Assembly (NCBI GenBank): GCA_003552565.1
Contig: PUNB01000038.1
Span: 1 to 11,801, forward strand
DNA length: 11,801 nucleotides
Origin: Lentisphaerota bacterium
Lineage (GTDB): Bacteria > Verrucomicrobiota > Lentisphaeria > Oligosphaerales > PUNB01
Direction: 5' to 3'
In this document: piece after piece, positions 1-6,779 of the stretch
Layout of the letters: each line of letters begins with the position of its first letter
Position numbering within the stretch: position 1 is the first letter of the stretch
The notes under the pieces: model-generated
Told to the model about the DNA's origin: nothing
Databases searched by the model: none
Seen by the model: only the letters and a program-made list of their open reading frames with translations
Translations under genes and position numbers: made by a program

Positions 1-52
1 CCCGCCGCCGGCGCAAGGCGCCGGATACCCCAAGGTGGAGACTTGTTGCGGC
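1..52 (-). repeat. GC-rich hairpin repeat, copy 1 (window edge)
   Basis: Read on the minus strand, this stretch resembles 9438-9490 over about 50 bases, roughly 80 % by eye. Shared blocks are AAGTCTC, GGGGTATC, GGCGC and GCGCCGGCGG. It carries a perfect hairpin: CCGGCGC at 8-14, loop AAG, GCGCCGG at 18-24. The second copy keeps a hairpin at the same place but with a different loop, so the structure seems to be kept. It is cut by the window edge, so its true extent is unknown. Confidence 0.7.
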
Positions 53-53
53 A

Positions 54-141
54 TATGAAACCTTGTCTCGCACCTTGTCCTGTTTTTTTTGACTTTGGAA
101 TTAGGTTTGTGATCCGCCTGAGGCGGATTCGGGACAAGGTT
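54..141 (-). repeat. Inverted repeat bracketing the carboxypeptidase gene, left copy
   Basis: The reverse complement of this segment aligns with 1465-1576. The best block (106-141) matches 1465-1500 with one mismatch in about 36 bases. It contains the 17-base palindrome ATCCGCCT-G-AGGCGGAT at 112-128. A second block (about 54-81) matches 1549-1576 and carries the paired phrases ACAAGGT and GAGACAAGGTTT. The middle differs in length and sequence. The two copies lie on either side of the gene at 174-1166 in opposite orientation. Confidence 0.75.
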
Positions 142-148
142 AACAACG

Positions 149-164
149 CGAAGTCTCACATAAG
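149..164 (-). repeat. Gene-end repeat CTTATGTGAGACTTCG, copy at carboxypeptidase 3' end
   Basis: On the minus strand this reads CTTATGTGAGACTTCG, starting 9 bases after the carboxypeptidase stop codon. The same 16 bases occur after atpK (9162-9177), and 15 of 16 occur at the hisS stop codon (11651-11666). Here the match stops after these 16 bases, so the GTCT arm and T-run present in the other copies are missing. Confidence 0.7.
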
Positions 165-173
165 CCCCCCTCT

Positions 174-1166
174 TCACTGTTCCCATCCCCAGTCAAAAAG
201 CGCGGTCACTAAATCATTGCGGCTGTTCTGCGAGGAACAGCCGGTGACCACGGCGATCAATCGGCGGCCGTCCCGCTGAACGGTCGCGGCGAGACAGAAA
301 CCGGCCAGGCTGGTGTAGCCGGTTTTCATCCCGTCAACACCTTCATAAGCCCGCACCAAGCGATTGGTGTTGACCAGATCAAAACGGTTAAAGCGAGGAT
401 CGTCCTCCCGAATAGTCTCGAACCAGGTTGAGGCCCAGTGAACCACCCTGGGGTAATCGAGCAGCAGTGATGTCAGCCAGGCTATTTCCCTGGCGGTGGC
501 CCGATTGGCGGTTTCCTCTCGGCCGCCATCCAAGCCGTGGGGATTAACGAACTTAGCTCCGCCAAACCCCAAGTCCTCACCCCTCTGATTCATCCGTTCA
601 ACAAAGGCATCCGCGTCGCCATCGCCGATAAATTCGGCCGCCAGATAAGCGGCGTCATTGGCACTGTGAATCATTATCATCTTCAACAAATCGTCGAGGC
701 TGAAGGTTTCCCGGGGATCCAGCCAGACCTGCCGCCCCTGCACTTGCGCGGCTCGCTCGCTCACATCCACCTCGGTGTTCAGAGACACTGCGGGATCGTC
801 TTCAATCGTCTCCATCACCAGCAGCGCTGTCATCATCTTGACCATCGAAGCGATCGGCACTGTTTTATCCGCCTCCTTCTCCCAAAGTATTCTCTGATTA
901 CTCCAGTCGATTAACACACCCGTTCGACAGTCCTCAGCCTTGGACGCGACCTCGCCTGACAGCTCGGTTTCCGGCTGACTGAAACCGGAAAAGTCTTTTT
1001 GCCTGCCGGGCTTAACGGTTTCCTCATCGTTTTCTTCAACCGTTTCTTCCGTTCTCTCCTTATCATCCGGAACAAAGACATCTTCCGTCGCCGGCCGGAA
1101 AAAAATCATCCAGAGCAAAAAAACATGCAGTGCCGCCACGGCTATAATAGCTACCGCCAACCTCAT
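174..1166 (-). CDS. D-alanyl-D-alanine carboxypeptidase (PBP5/DacF-like, serine-type, S11 family)
   Basis: A 330-residue penicillin-binding protein of the low-molecular-weight class, which trims the terminal D-alanine from peptidoglycan stem peptides outside the cytoplasmic membrane. All three active-site motifs are visible: SMVK at residues 107-110 (nucleophile Ser107, Lys110), SAN at 168-170 and KTG at 281-283. Residues 4-22 form one hydrophobic segment, probably a signal anchor or signal peptide, followed by an acidic, probably disordered linker (about 26-57). The protein stops just after the catalytic domain, so it lacks the C-terminal beta domain and amphipathic anchor of E. coli PBP5; anchoring would be N-terminal. 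The ATG at 1164-1166 is preceded by GAGG (1174-1177 on the plus strand) at 7-base spacing. The gene stands alone, divergent from the ATPase operon. A D,D-endopeptidase of the same family is the main alternative. Confidence 0.93.
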   Translation of the reverse strand: MRLAVAIIAVAALHVFLLWMIFFRPATEDVFVPDDKERTEETVEENDEETVKPGRQKDFSGFSQPETELSGEVASKAEDCRTGVLIDWSNQRILWEKEADKTVPIASMVKMMTALLVMETIEDDPAVSLNTEVDVSERAAQVQGRQVWLDPRETFSLDDLLKMIMIHSANDAAYLAAEFIGDGDADAFVERMNQRGEDLGFGGAKFVNPHGLDGGREETANRATAREIAWLTSLLLDYPRVVHWASTWFETIREDDPRFNRFDLVNTNRLVRAYEGVDGMKTGYTSLAGFCLAATVQRDGRRLIAVVTGCSSQNSRNDLVTALFDWGWEQ

Positions 1167-1245
1167 AGGAAAACCTCGATAAATTTACAGTGAACAGAGA
1201 ACTTCACATTCAATCCTCTCGTGACGAAATTAATGAATTAAGCAG

Positions 1246-1262
1246 GGTTAATTTGATTAACC
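1246..1262. promoter_or_regulatory. Perfect palindrome GGTTAAT-TTG-ATTAACC upstream of the carboxypeptidase
   Basis: Seven-base perfect arms around a 3-base centre, 80 bases upstream of the carboxypeptidase start codon. Its form suits a dimeric repressor operator. A second palindrome with TTAACC-type arms lies at 1367-1388. No convincing -35/-10 pair was found beside either, so operator function is only inferred. Confidence 0.35.
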
Positions 1263-1366
1263 AAGCGGAAATTGCAAGAAACATCGTTCAGCAAGTTGAA
1301 AATCCGTTTGGAAATAATATGTTTCTCTTTTGATCTCGGCCGCAGTACTATGTTGCCGTCAACCTT

Positions 1367-1388
1367 TTAACCTGATAATACAGGTTAA
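1367..1388. promoter_or_regulatory. Perfect palindrome TTAACCTG-ATAATA-CAGGTTAA
   Basis: Eight-base perfect arms around a 6-base centre, about 200 bases upstream of the carboxypeptidase start and about 490 bases upstream of atpE. There is no T-run on either side, so an intrinsic terminator is unlikely. It shares the TTAACC half-site with 1246-1262, which raises the chance of a common binding protein. It could equally be a chance palindrome in AT-rich DNA. Confidence 0.3.
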
Positions 1389-1464
1389 CACACAAATGGT
1401 TATTTACCACCGGGCAGCCTCTTTAGAGGCTATGCGAAAAGGTGTATCGCATGTTCTTGAGTTC

Positions 1465-1576
1465 AACTTTGTCCCGAATCCGCCTCAGGCGGATCACAAA
1501 CCATATTCCATTTCGGATGAAAACATTAAAACCAATCGGATTTCGGTTCGGGACAAGGTTCGAGACAAGGTTTTCA
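1465..1576 (+). repeat. Inverted repeat bracketing the carboxypeptidase gene, right copy
   Basis: Partner of 54-141 in opposite orientation. The left block (1465-1500) contains the palindrome ATCCGCCT-C-AGGCGGAT (1479-1495). The right block (about 1549-1576) contains two ACAAGGTT phrases in tandem. The middle is about 24 bases longer than in the left copy. No credible coding sequence crosses it. Confidence 0.75.
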
Positions 1577-1598
1577 GCAACATAAATTCAGGTCTTGA

Positions 1599-1620
1599 CC
1601 CCTTTCCGGACGGGGTCTAA
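1599..1620 (+). repeat. 22-bp direct repeat, copy 1, with hairpin
   Basis: Bases 1599-1620 are identical to 1843-1864 over 22 positions, and the flanking bases differ. In this copy GACCCC (1597-1602) can pair with GGGGTC (1612-1617) around TTTCCGGAC. TTGACC (1595-1600) lies 17 bases before TAATTA (1618-1623), which gives a good -35 but a poor -10, so I do not call a promoter. Confidence 0.8.
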
Positions 1621-1665
1621 TTATAGGGTATCCAGGAAGGTATCTCCTAGACTTAAAGTTCATAC

Positions 1666-1837
1666 GCCCCCGCCGGGCTTGTCCCGGCGGAGCGAAAGAT
1701 TGCAAATAAAAGAATGTTCAGCCTTTTTTTTGTTCCGCGGCATGTCGGCTCGCCGTCATACCGCGGAAATGAGGGGGGGTGTCTGCAAATTTCTGAAAAC
1801 CAATCTGCTGCTCCGCCGGGACAAGCCCAGCGGGGGC
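1666..1837. repeat. 27-bp inverted repeat pair enclosing a palindrome
   Basis: Bases 1666-1692 and 1811-1837 are inverted copies matching at 26 of 27 positions. Each arm is itself a hairpin: CCGCCGGG (1670-1677), loop CTTGT, CCCGGCGG (1683-1690) in the left arm, and the same stem with one mismatch in the right arm. At the centre TTCCGCGG (1733-1740) faces CCGCGGAA (1761-1768). The transcript could fold into one long stem or several small ones. No transposase gene or plausible protein is encoded. Confidence 0.75.
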
Positions 1838-1842
1838 ATAAC

Positions 1843-1864
1843 CCCCTTTCCGGACGGGGTCTAA
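1843..1864 (+). repeat. 22-bp direct repeat, copy 2, directly before atpE
   Basis: Identical to 1599-1620 and ending 17 bases before the GTG start of atpE. The two copies bound a 222-base segment that holds the nested inverted repeats. They could be target-site duplications, the outer ends of the element, or two insertions of one small hairpin unit. Confidence 0.8.
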
Positions 1865-1881
1865 CCAGGGAGAAAAGAGAA

Positions 1882-2505
1882 GTGACTCAAGAACTACAGG
1901 CATTGCTGGAGCGAATCAATCAGGAAGGAGTCAGCCAGGCGCAGGCCGAAAAAGAGCGAATTATTGGAGAAGCTCAAAAAGAGGCGGAAAAAATCCTTGA
2001 AAAGGCGCGTTCAGAGGCTGAAAAAACCACCGAAGAAGCCCGCAAAGAAGCGGAACTGCTGGTGCGCAAAGGAGAAGAATCGTTGCGTCAAGCCGAACGC
2101 GACATCCTGCTCTCACTTGGCGAAAAGCTGCGGGAACGAATGCAGGCGACGGTAAAAGCCTGCCTAGCCGCCGATGCCAGCCCGGAAGAGTTCGGTCGGG
2201 TCATTGCCGAATTCGTCCAACGGCAGCTGCAGGAACAAGACATCTCTGAAGCCGAGGTGGAAATTCCGGAAAAAGACCAGCGCATACTAACAGAACATAT
2301 ATTCAACGCTCTGGGACAGGAACTACAGGATAACACCGTCTTAACTCCCCTGCCCTCGATGGAAAGCGGTTTTCGCCTGCGCTTCGACCAAGGAGATGTC
2401 ATCTATGATTTTTCCGATCAGGCGCTGACTGAAGCATTGACCTCTTTCCTCGGCCCGCGGCTGCTGCGGATATTTGAATCAGCCTCGGAAAACCCCGAAT
2501 CATAA
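1882..2505 (+). CDS. atpE: V/A-type ATPase subunit E (peripheral stalk)
   Basis: A 207-residue peripheral-stalk subunit of the V/A-type rotary ATPase, on the cytoplasmic side, which ties the A/B head to the membrane stator. Residues about 1-90 are a long Lys/Glu/Ala/Gln-rich helix typical of the E coiled coil. The C-terminal domain (about 100-200) carries the phrases LTPLPSMESGFRLRF (154-168) and IYDFSDQALTEAL (174-186), and ends with a GPRL motif, as in bacterial E subunits. I chose the GTG at 1882: it has AGGGAG at 1867-1872 upstream, gives the expected length, and begins at the helix. An in-frame ATG at 1714 lies inside the repeat block and would add 56 residues unlike the family. First gene of the operon, 31 bases before the next gene. 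Confidence 0.92.
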   Translation: MTQELQALLERINQEGVSQAQAEKERIIGEAQKEAEKILEKARSEAEKTTEEARKEAELLVRKGEESLRQAERDILLSLGEKLRERMQATVKACLAADASPEEFGRVIAEFVQRQLQEQDISEAEVEIPEKDQRILTEHIFNALGQELQDNTVLTPLPSMESGFRLRFDQGDVIYDFSDQALTEALTSFLGPRLLRIFESASENPES

Positions 2506-2536
2506 TGCTTAAATCTGATTAATAAGGCTGCCTGGT

Positions 2537-3088
2537 TTGTTCGCTAAAAACTATTACTATCTGATCAGTTCCCTGCCGGCGCTGGAGCTGGAAAAAGAGC
2601 CGCACATTGATTCAGAGCAATTTCTGGACATGGCCGCCCGTGAACTTCCGGAATCCTCCTGTCAAAAGCTGGCGCGGATAAAACTGGTTCCCGGATGGCT
2701 TTCATCGTGCCAGGTTGAGGCCCAGTGGCAGGAATGGGAGACTTACCTGCGCAACCTGCTGGTCTGGCGCCGCTGTCATCACAGCGGCTGTGAATCCGCT
2801 CACCACTGGATACGGCCGGAGACCGAGGTGTTTCCGACCATTATCCGTACAGTTGACGAAGCTGTGAGCGAAGAAACACCTTTGGCAAGAGAAAAAATTC
2901 TGGATCAGCTGCGATGGAGCCGGCTGGATGACCTGCAAACTGGGCATTATTTCGATTTTGAAACTTTGGCAATCTATCGTCTGCGGCTGCTGTTGGCGGA
3001 AAAATGGCGCGATCACGATACAAAGCGCGGACGCGAAGCCTTTGACGGCCTCATCGAACATTTACTCAATCAAGCAGCAACTATATAA
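2537..3088 (+). CDS. DUF2764 family protein of the V-ATPase operon (subunit C position)
   Basis: A 183-residue protein of the DUF2764 family, found in bacterial V/A-ATPase operons between E and A. The family marks are the N-terminal NYYYLISSLPAL (residues 5-16) and the C-terminal LRWSRLDDLQTGHYFDFETL (125-144), followed by a helix running to about residue 175. Its function is not established. Its place in the operon is where archaeal operons carry subunit C, so a role as the socket between the K ring and the D axle is a reasonable inference. The TTG start puts the YYYL motif at its usual N-terminal place, and AAGG (2524-2527) lies 9 bases upstream. A Cys/His-rich patch spans residues 80-90 (C80, H81, H82, C85, H89, H90). 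It appears shorter than the chlamydial members as I remember them, but both ends are present. Confidence 0.85.
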   Translation: MFAKNYYYLISSLPALELEKEPHIDSEQFLDMAARELPESSCQKLARIKLVPGWLSSCQVEAQWQEWETYLRNLLVWRRCHHSGCESAHHWIRPETEVFPTIIRTVDEAVSEETPLAREKILDQLRWSRLDDLQTGHYFDFETLAIYRLRLLLAEKWRDHDTKRGREAFDGLIEHLLNQAATI

Positions 3089-3101
3089 GGTAGAATGAAA
3101 A

Positions 3102-4832
3102 ATGGCGGAAGAGCAGAAAACCGGAACGGTCTCGGGGGTCAACGGCAACATGATTACCGTGGTTTTCGACACGCAGGTTGTGCAGAATGAAGTGGCTTAT
3201 GTATTGACCGGTGATATGCGCTTGAAAAGCGAAGTTATCCGCGTGCGCGACCGAGTCGCCGACCTGCAGGTTTACGAACAAAGCGGTGGTATCCGGGTGG
3301 GCGACAAAGTGGAATTCACGGATGAACTGCTTTCTGTTCAGCTCGGCCCGGGGCTGTTGACCAAAGTTTACGACGGCCTGCAGAATCCGCTGGCCGAACT
3401 GGCGGAAGAAAGCGGTTTTTTCCTGCAGCGCGGTCTCTATTTTCCGCCGCTGGACATGGAAACAAAATGGGAGTTCACACCGACGGCGGAAGTGGGGGCC
3501 GAGCTGCGGGCTGGTGAAACTCTCGGCACCGTCCCGGAAGGAATTTTCGAACACCGAATCATGCTGCCTTTCGGGTGGAGCGGTAAATGGCGGGTGACTG
3601 AAATCGCGGAGAAAAAAGAATTCTCCCTCAAAGAACATGTCGCCACCGTCGAACAGAACGGCGAACAGCGACAGGTTTTCATGGTTCAGAGCTGGCCGGT
3701 TCGAGTGCCGATCAGCAATTATAGTAAAAAAATGCTTCCCAGCGAAACTCTGGTCACCCAGCAGCGCATAGTCGACACCTTTTTCCCCGTGGCCAAAGGC
3801 GGAACATTCTGCACCCCGGGGCCTTTCGGCGCCGGCAAAACAGTCCTTCAGCACGCCCTCAGTCAGTTTTCCCAAGTGGACGTAGTGGTCGTGGCGGCCT
3901 GCGGAGAAAGAGCCGGCGAGGTAGTGGAAATCCTGCGCGAATATCCGGAACTGGAAGACCCGCGCACCGGCCGCAGCCTGATGGACCGCACTATCATAAT
4001 CTGCAACACCAGTTCCATGCCGGTAGCCGCCAGGGAAGCTTCTATTTACACCTCCGTCACCCTCGCCGAATACTATCGGCAAATGGGACTGAACGTTCTG
4101 CTGCTGGCTGATTCCACTTCCCGCTGGGCTCAAGCCTTGCGAGAGATGTCCGGCAGACTCGAGGAAATCCCCGGCGAGGAAGCTTTTCCAGCCTATCTGG
4201 AATCGCTGATCGCCGGTTTTTATGAACGCGCCGGACTAGTGCGGCTGTATGACGGCTCAACCGGCTCAGTCACCATTGGCGGCGCCGTCAGTCCGGCCGG
4301 AGGAAATTTTGAAGAACCGGTGACCCAGGCGACCCTGAAAGTTGTGGGCGGCTTCCTCGGATTATCCCGCGATCGCGCCAACGCCCGACGCTTCCCGGCC
4401 ATCGATCCTTTGGAAAGCTGGAGTAAATACCCGCCGATAGTGGAACGGAAAAAAGTGCGCCAGGCAAGCGATATACTGCGTCGCGGAAATGAAATTAACC
4501 AGATGATGAAAGTTGTCGGCGAAGAAGGCACTCCCATCTCGGATTTCGTCGTCCACCTGAAAGGCGAGCTGCTGGACTCGGTTTACCTGCAGCAGAACAC
4601 TTTCGACAAGGTTGACGGCGCCACCTCCGCGGAACGGCAGCAATACTGCTTTGAAAAAATCATCCAAATACTGCATCAGGAATTTCAGTTTGAAAATAAA
4701 GATCAGGCGCGGCGCTTTTTCAATCAGTTGCGCCAACTGCTTATCGACTGGAATTATGAAGAATTTGAAAGCGATAATTTTCAACAAAGCGAAGAAAAAA
4801 TCAACCAAATGCTGAACGGCCAGGAATCATGA
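3102..4832 (+). CDS. atpA: V/A-type ATPase catalytic subunit A
   Basis: The 576-residue catalytic subunit, which binds and hydrolyses or makes ATP in the cytoplasmic head. The beta-barrel domain (about 5-75) is followed by the A-specific non-homologous insert (about 110-195). The P-loop GPFGAGKT is at 240-247 (Lys246, Thr247). ACGER (266-270) contains the catalytic Glu269, and LLADSTSRWAQALREMSGRL (334-353) is the Walker B and downstream segment. EEIPGEEAFPAYL follows, then the C-terminal helical domain. Length is close to the usual 580-590. The ATG has AAGG (3087-3090) upstream, overlapping the stop of the preceding gene. The TGA stop overlaps the atpB start as ATGA, which suggests translational coupling. 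All catalytic residues are present, so the enzyme should be active. Confidence 0.97.
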   Translation: MAEEQKTGTVSGVNGNMITVVFDTQVVQNEVAYVLTGDMRLKSEVIRVRDRVADLQVYEQSGGIRVGDKVEFTDELLSVQLGPGLLTKVYDGLQNPLAELAEESGFFLQRGLYFPPLDMETKWEFTPTAEVGAELRAGETLGTVPEGIFEHRIMLPFGWSGKWRVTEIAEKKEFSLKEHVATVEQNGEQRQVFMVQSWPVRVPISNYSKKMLPSETLVTQQRIVDTFFPVAKGGTFCTPGPFGAGKTVLQHALSQFSQVDVVVVAACGERAGEVVEILREYPELEDPRTGRSLMDRTIIICNTSSMPVAAREASIYTSVTLAEYYRQMGLNVLLLADSTSRWAQALREMSGRLEEIPGEEAFPAYLESLIAGFYERAGLVRLYDGSTGSVTIGGAVSPAGGNFEEPVTQATLKVVGGFLGLSRDRANARRFPAIDPLESWSKYPPIVERKKVRQASDILRRGNEINQMMKVVGEEGTPISDFVVHLKGELLDSVYLQQNTFDKVDGATSAERQQYCFEKIIQILHQEFQFENKDQARRFFNQLRQLLIDWNYEEFESDNFQQSEEKINQMLNGQES

Positions 4833-6178
4833 AAAAAATCCATCATCGAATAATCGAGATCAGCGGCAATGTCATCTCGGTGGATGCTGAAAACATCGCC
4901 TACAACACCTTGGCGGAAGTAACCACTGGAGATCAGGTCTCTCTGGCCCAGGTCATCCGCCTTGAGGGAAAGCGGGTCTATCTGCAGGTCTTCGCCGGCA
5001 GCCGCGGCATTTCCACCGACAGTCAGGTGCGTTTTCTGGGTAAACCCATGCAGGTGACCTCATCGGAAAACATTCTCGGCCGAGTCTTCACCGGCAGCGG
5101 CACGCCTCGAGATCAAGGGCCGCACCTGCGGGAAAGTATGATTGATATAGGCACTCCCTCGGTGAATCCCGCCCGCCGGATTATTCCCAGCAACATGATC
5201 CGTACCGGCCTGCCGATGATCGATGTTTTCAACAGCCTGGTGGAAAGTCAGAAACTGCCGATATTCTCCTCCGCCGGCGAACCCTACAATGAACTGCTCG
5301 CCCGTATCGCCATGCAGGCGGAGGTGGACATTATCATGATCGGCGGCATGGGGCTGAAGCATGACGATTATATCTTTTTCCGCGACACCCTGGAAGAAAA
5401 AGGCGCCCTGACCCGCTCCGTAATGTTCATTCACACCGCTTCCGATCCGGTAGTGGAATGTCTGTTGGTTCCGGACATGACTTTGGCCGTGGCCGAAAAC
5501 TACGCCGTCAACGGCAAGCGGGTGCTGGTACTGCTTACGGATATGACCAGCTTCTGCGACGCTCTCAAGGAAATCGCTATCACCATGGAGCAGATCCCGT
5601 CCAATCGCGGTTATCCCGGCGATCTCTACAGCCAGCTGGCGTCTCGTTATGAAAAAGCAGTCGATTTCGAAGGCGCCGGTTCGATCACTATTCTCAGCGT
5701 CACCACCATGCCGGGCGATGATGTAACTCATCCGGTTCCGGACAACACCGGCTACATCACCGAGGGACAGTTTTATCTGACTAATCAGCGCATCGATCCA
5801 TTCGGCTCTCTCAGTCGTTTGAAACAATTGGTCAACGATAAAACCAGGCCGGACCATCGCCCGATCATGGATAACATGATCCGGCTATACGCCGATTATC
5901 GGGAAACCCTGGAAAAGAGGTCCATGGGCTTCCGCATGAATGAATGGGACCAGAAACTGTTGCGGTACGGCGGCCTGTTTGAAGAGCGGATGATGGATCT
6001 GGATGTCAATATCAACCTGGAAGAAGCACTGGATCAGGGCTGGCAGACCCTGGCGGAATGTTTCGAATCCTCGGAAGTGGGTTTGAAAAGTGATTTGATC
6101 AATAACTACTGGCCGCAAAACGGAAGCAATTCGCAAAACTCGGACGATCAAACAAATGGCCAAGATCAAACTGACTAA
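4829..6178 (+). CDS. atpB: V/A-type ATPase subunit B
   Basis: The 449-residue non-catalytic nucleotide-site subunit, which alternates with A in the head. It has no P-loop; the corresponding segment reads FSSAGEPYNELLARI (146-160), as in B subunits. Other family marks are DPVVECLLVPDMTLAVAENY (206-225) and GYITEGQFYLTNQRIDPFGS (308-327). SLSRL (327-331) contains the probable arginine finger Arg330, which reaches into the neighbouring A site. The ATG overlaps the atpA stop by 4 bases, with AGGA just upstream. The last 20 or so residues are a polar Asn/Gln/Asp-rich tail beyond the usual conserved end. The DNA for this tail also holds the atpD start, giving a 23-base overlap. Confidence 0.97.
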   Translation: MKKIHHRIIEISGNVISVDAENIAYNTLAEVTTGDQVSLAQVIRLEGKRVYLQVFAGSRGISTDSQVRFLGKPMQVTSSENILGRVFTGSGTPRDQGPHLRESMIDIGTPSVNPARRIIPSNMIRTGLPMIDVFNSLVESQKLPIFSSAGEPYNELLARIAMQAEVDIIMIGGMGLKHDDYIFFRDTLEEKGALTRSVMFIHTASDPVVECLLVPDMTLAVAENYAVNGKRVLVLLTDMTSFCDALKEIAITMEQIPSNRGYPGDLYSQLASRYEKAVDFEGAGSITILSVTTMPGDDVTHPVPDNTGYITEGQFYLTNQRIDPFGSLSRLKQLVNDKTRPDHRPIMDNMIRLYADYRETLEKRSMGFRMNEWDQKLLRYGGLFEERMMDLDVNINLEEALDQGWQTLAECFESSEVGLKSDLINNYWPQNGSNSQNSDDQTNGQDQTD

Positions 6179-6755
6179 AACCGAGCTTAAAACCCAGCGC
6201 GACGCCCTCAGCCGGTTCACCCGCTATCTGCCGACGCTGCAGTTAAAAAAACAGCAGCTGCAAATGGAAGCTCAGAGACTGCGAGGAGAACACCGGCAGC
6301 TGCAACAGCGGCTCGAGGACGAATTGAATGAGATTGAGCGTTGGATACGACTGCTTGACCCGAACACGGCCGAGCGCATTGGCGAGTTCCTGCAAGTGGC
6401 TGAATGGCGGGTGACGGAACGTAATGTGGCCGGGGTTGATGTACCGGCGTTCGAGGAGCTGCGTTTTCATCAGGAACAGCATGACCTTTTCGCCGAACCC
6501 ATGTGGTTTGATGACGTGATCAATGCCGCCAAAAAGATCTTGGAACTGAAACTGCGTCTGCGTATAGCCCAGCAACAGCTGGAGGCAATTGAAAACGAAT
6601 TGAGAGTCACCACCCAAAGAGTTAATCTCTTCGAAAAAGTGAAAATACCGGAGGCCGAGGAAAATATTCGGACCATTCAGATCTTCCTCGGCGACCAGCA
6701 GGTGGCGGCGGTTGGGCGCGCCAAGATCGCTAAAAGAAAAACCCAGGCATTGTAA
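6156..6755 (+). CDS. atpD: V/A-type ATPase subunit D (central rotor axle)
   Basis: The 199-residue central shaft, a long antiparallel coiled coil that turns inside the A/B head. The N-terminus, with MAKIKLTKTEL (1-11) and RYLPTLQLKKQQLQ (23-36), is diagnostic of the family. The C-terminal helix carries RVNLFEKVKIPEAEENIR (155-172) and ends in a basic tail. Length is normal. The start lies 23 bases inside atpB and has no clear Shine-Dalgarno sequence, so translation probably depends on reinitiation after atpB. No F-subunit gene follows, although F usually pairs with D. Confidence 0.96.
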   Translation: MAKIKLTKTELKTQRDALSRFTRYLPTLQLKKQQLQMEAQRLRGEHRQLQQRLEDELNEIERWIRLLDPNTAERIGEFLQVAEWRVTERNVAGVDVPAFEELRFHQEQHDLFAEPMWFDDVINAAKKILELKLRLRIAQQQLEAIENELRVTTQRVNLFEKVKIPEAEENIRTIQIFLGDQQVAAVGRAKIAKRKTQAL

Positions 6756-6779
6756 CTGACAATTTCGAATTGCTCCACT

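Noticed and set aside
1595..1623. Promoter candidate TTGACC, 17 bases, TAATTA
   Set aside because: The -35 is good but the -10 matches the consensus at only two of six positions, and the spacer is the repeat hairpin.
1330..1864. Two open frames of 96 and 89 codons (1330-1620 and 1595-1864) that both end in the residues PFPDGV
   Set aside because: The shared end is the translated 22-base direct repeat with its in-frame stop. The frames run through hairpins and inverted repeats and have no Shine-Dalgarno or family likeness.
1714..1881. N-terminal extension of AtpE from the in-frame ATG at 1714
   Set aside because: It would translate the repeat block, adds 56 residues unlike E subunits, and the GTG at 1882 has a good ribosome site and gives the normal length.
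3081..4133. Long minus-strand open frame of 350 codons opposite atpA
   Set aside because: It is a shadow of the atpA reading frame. The composition is odd (many Phe, His and Gln), and atpA is fully supported by motifs.
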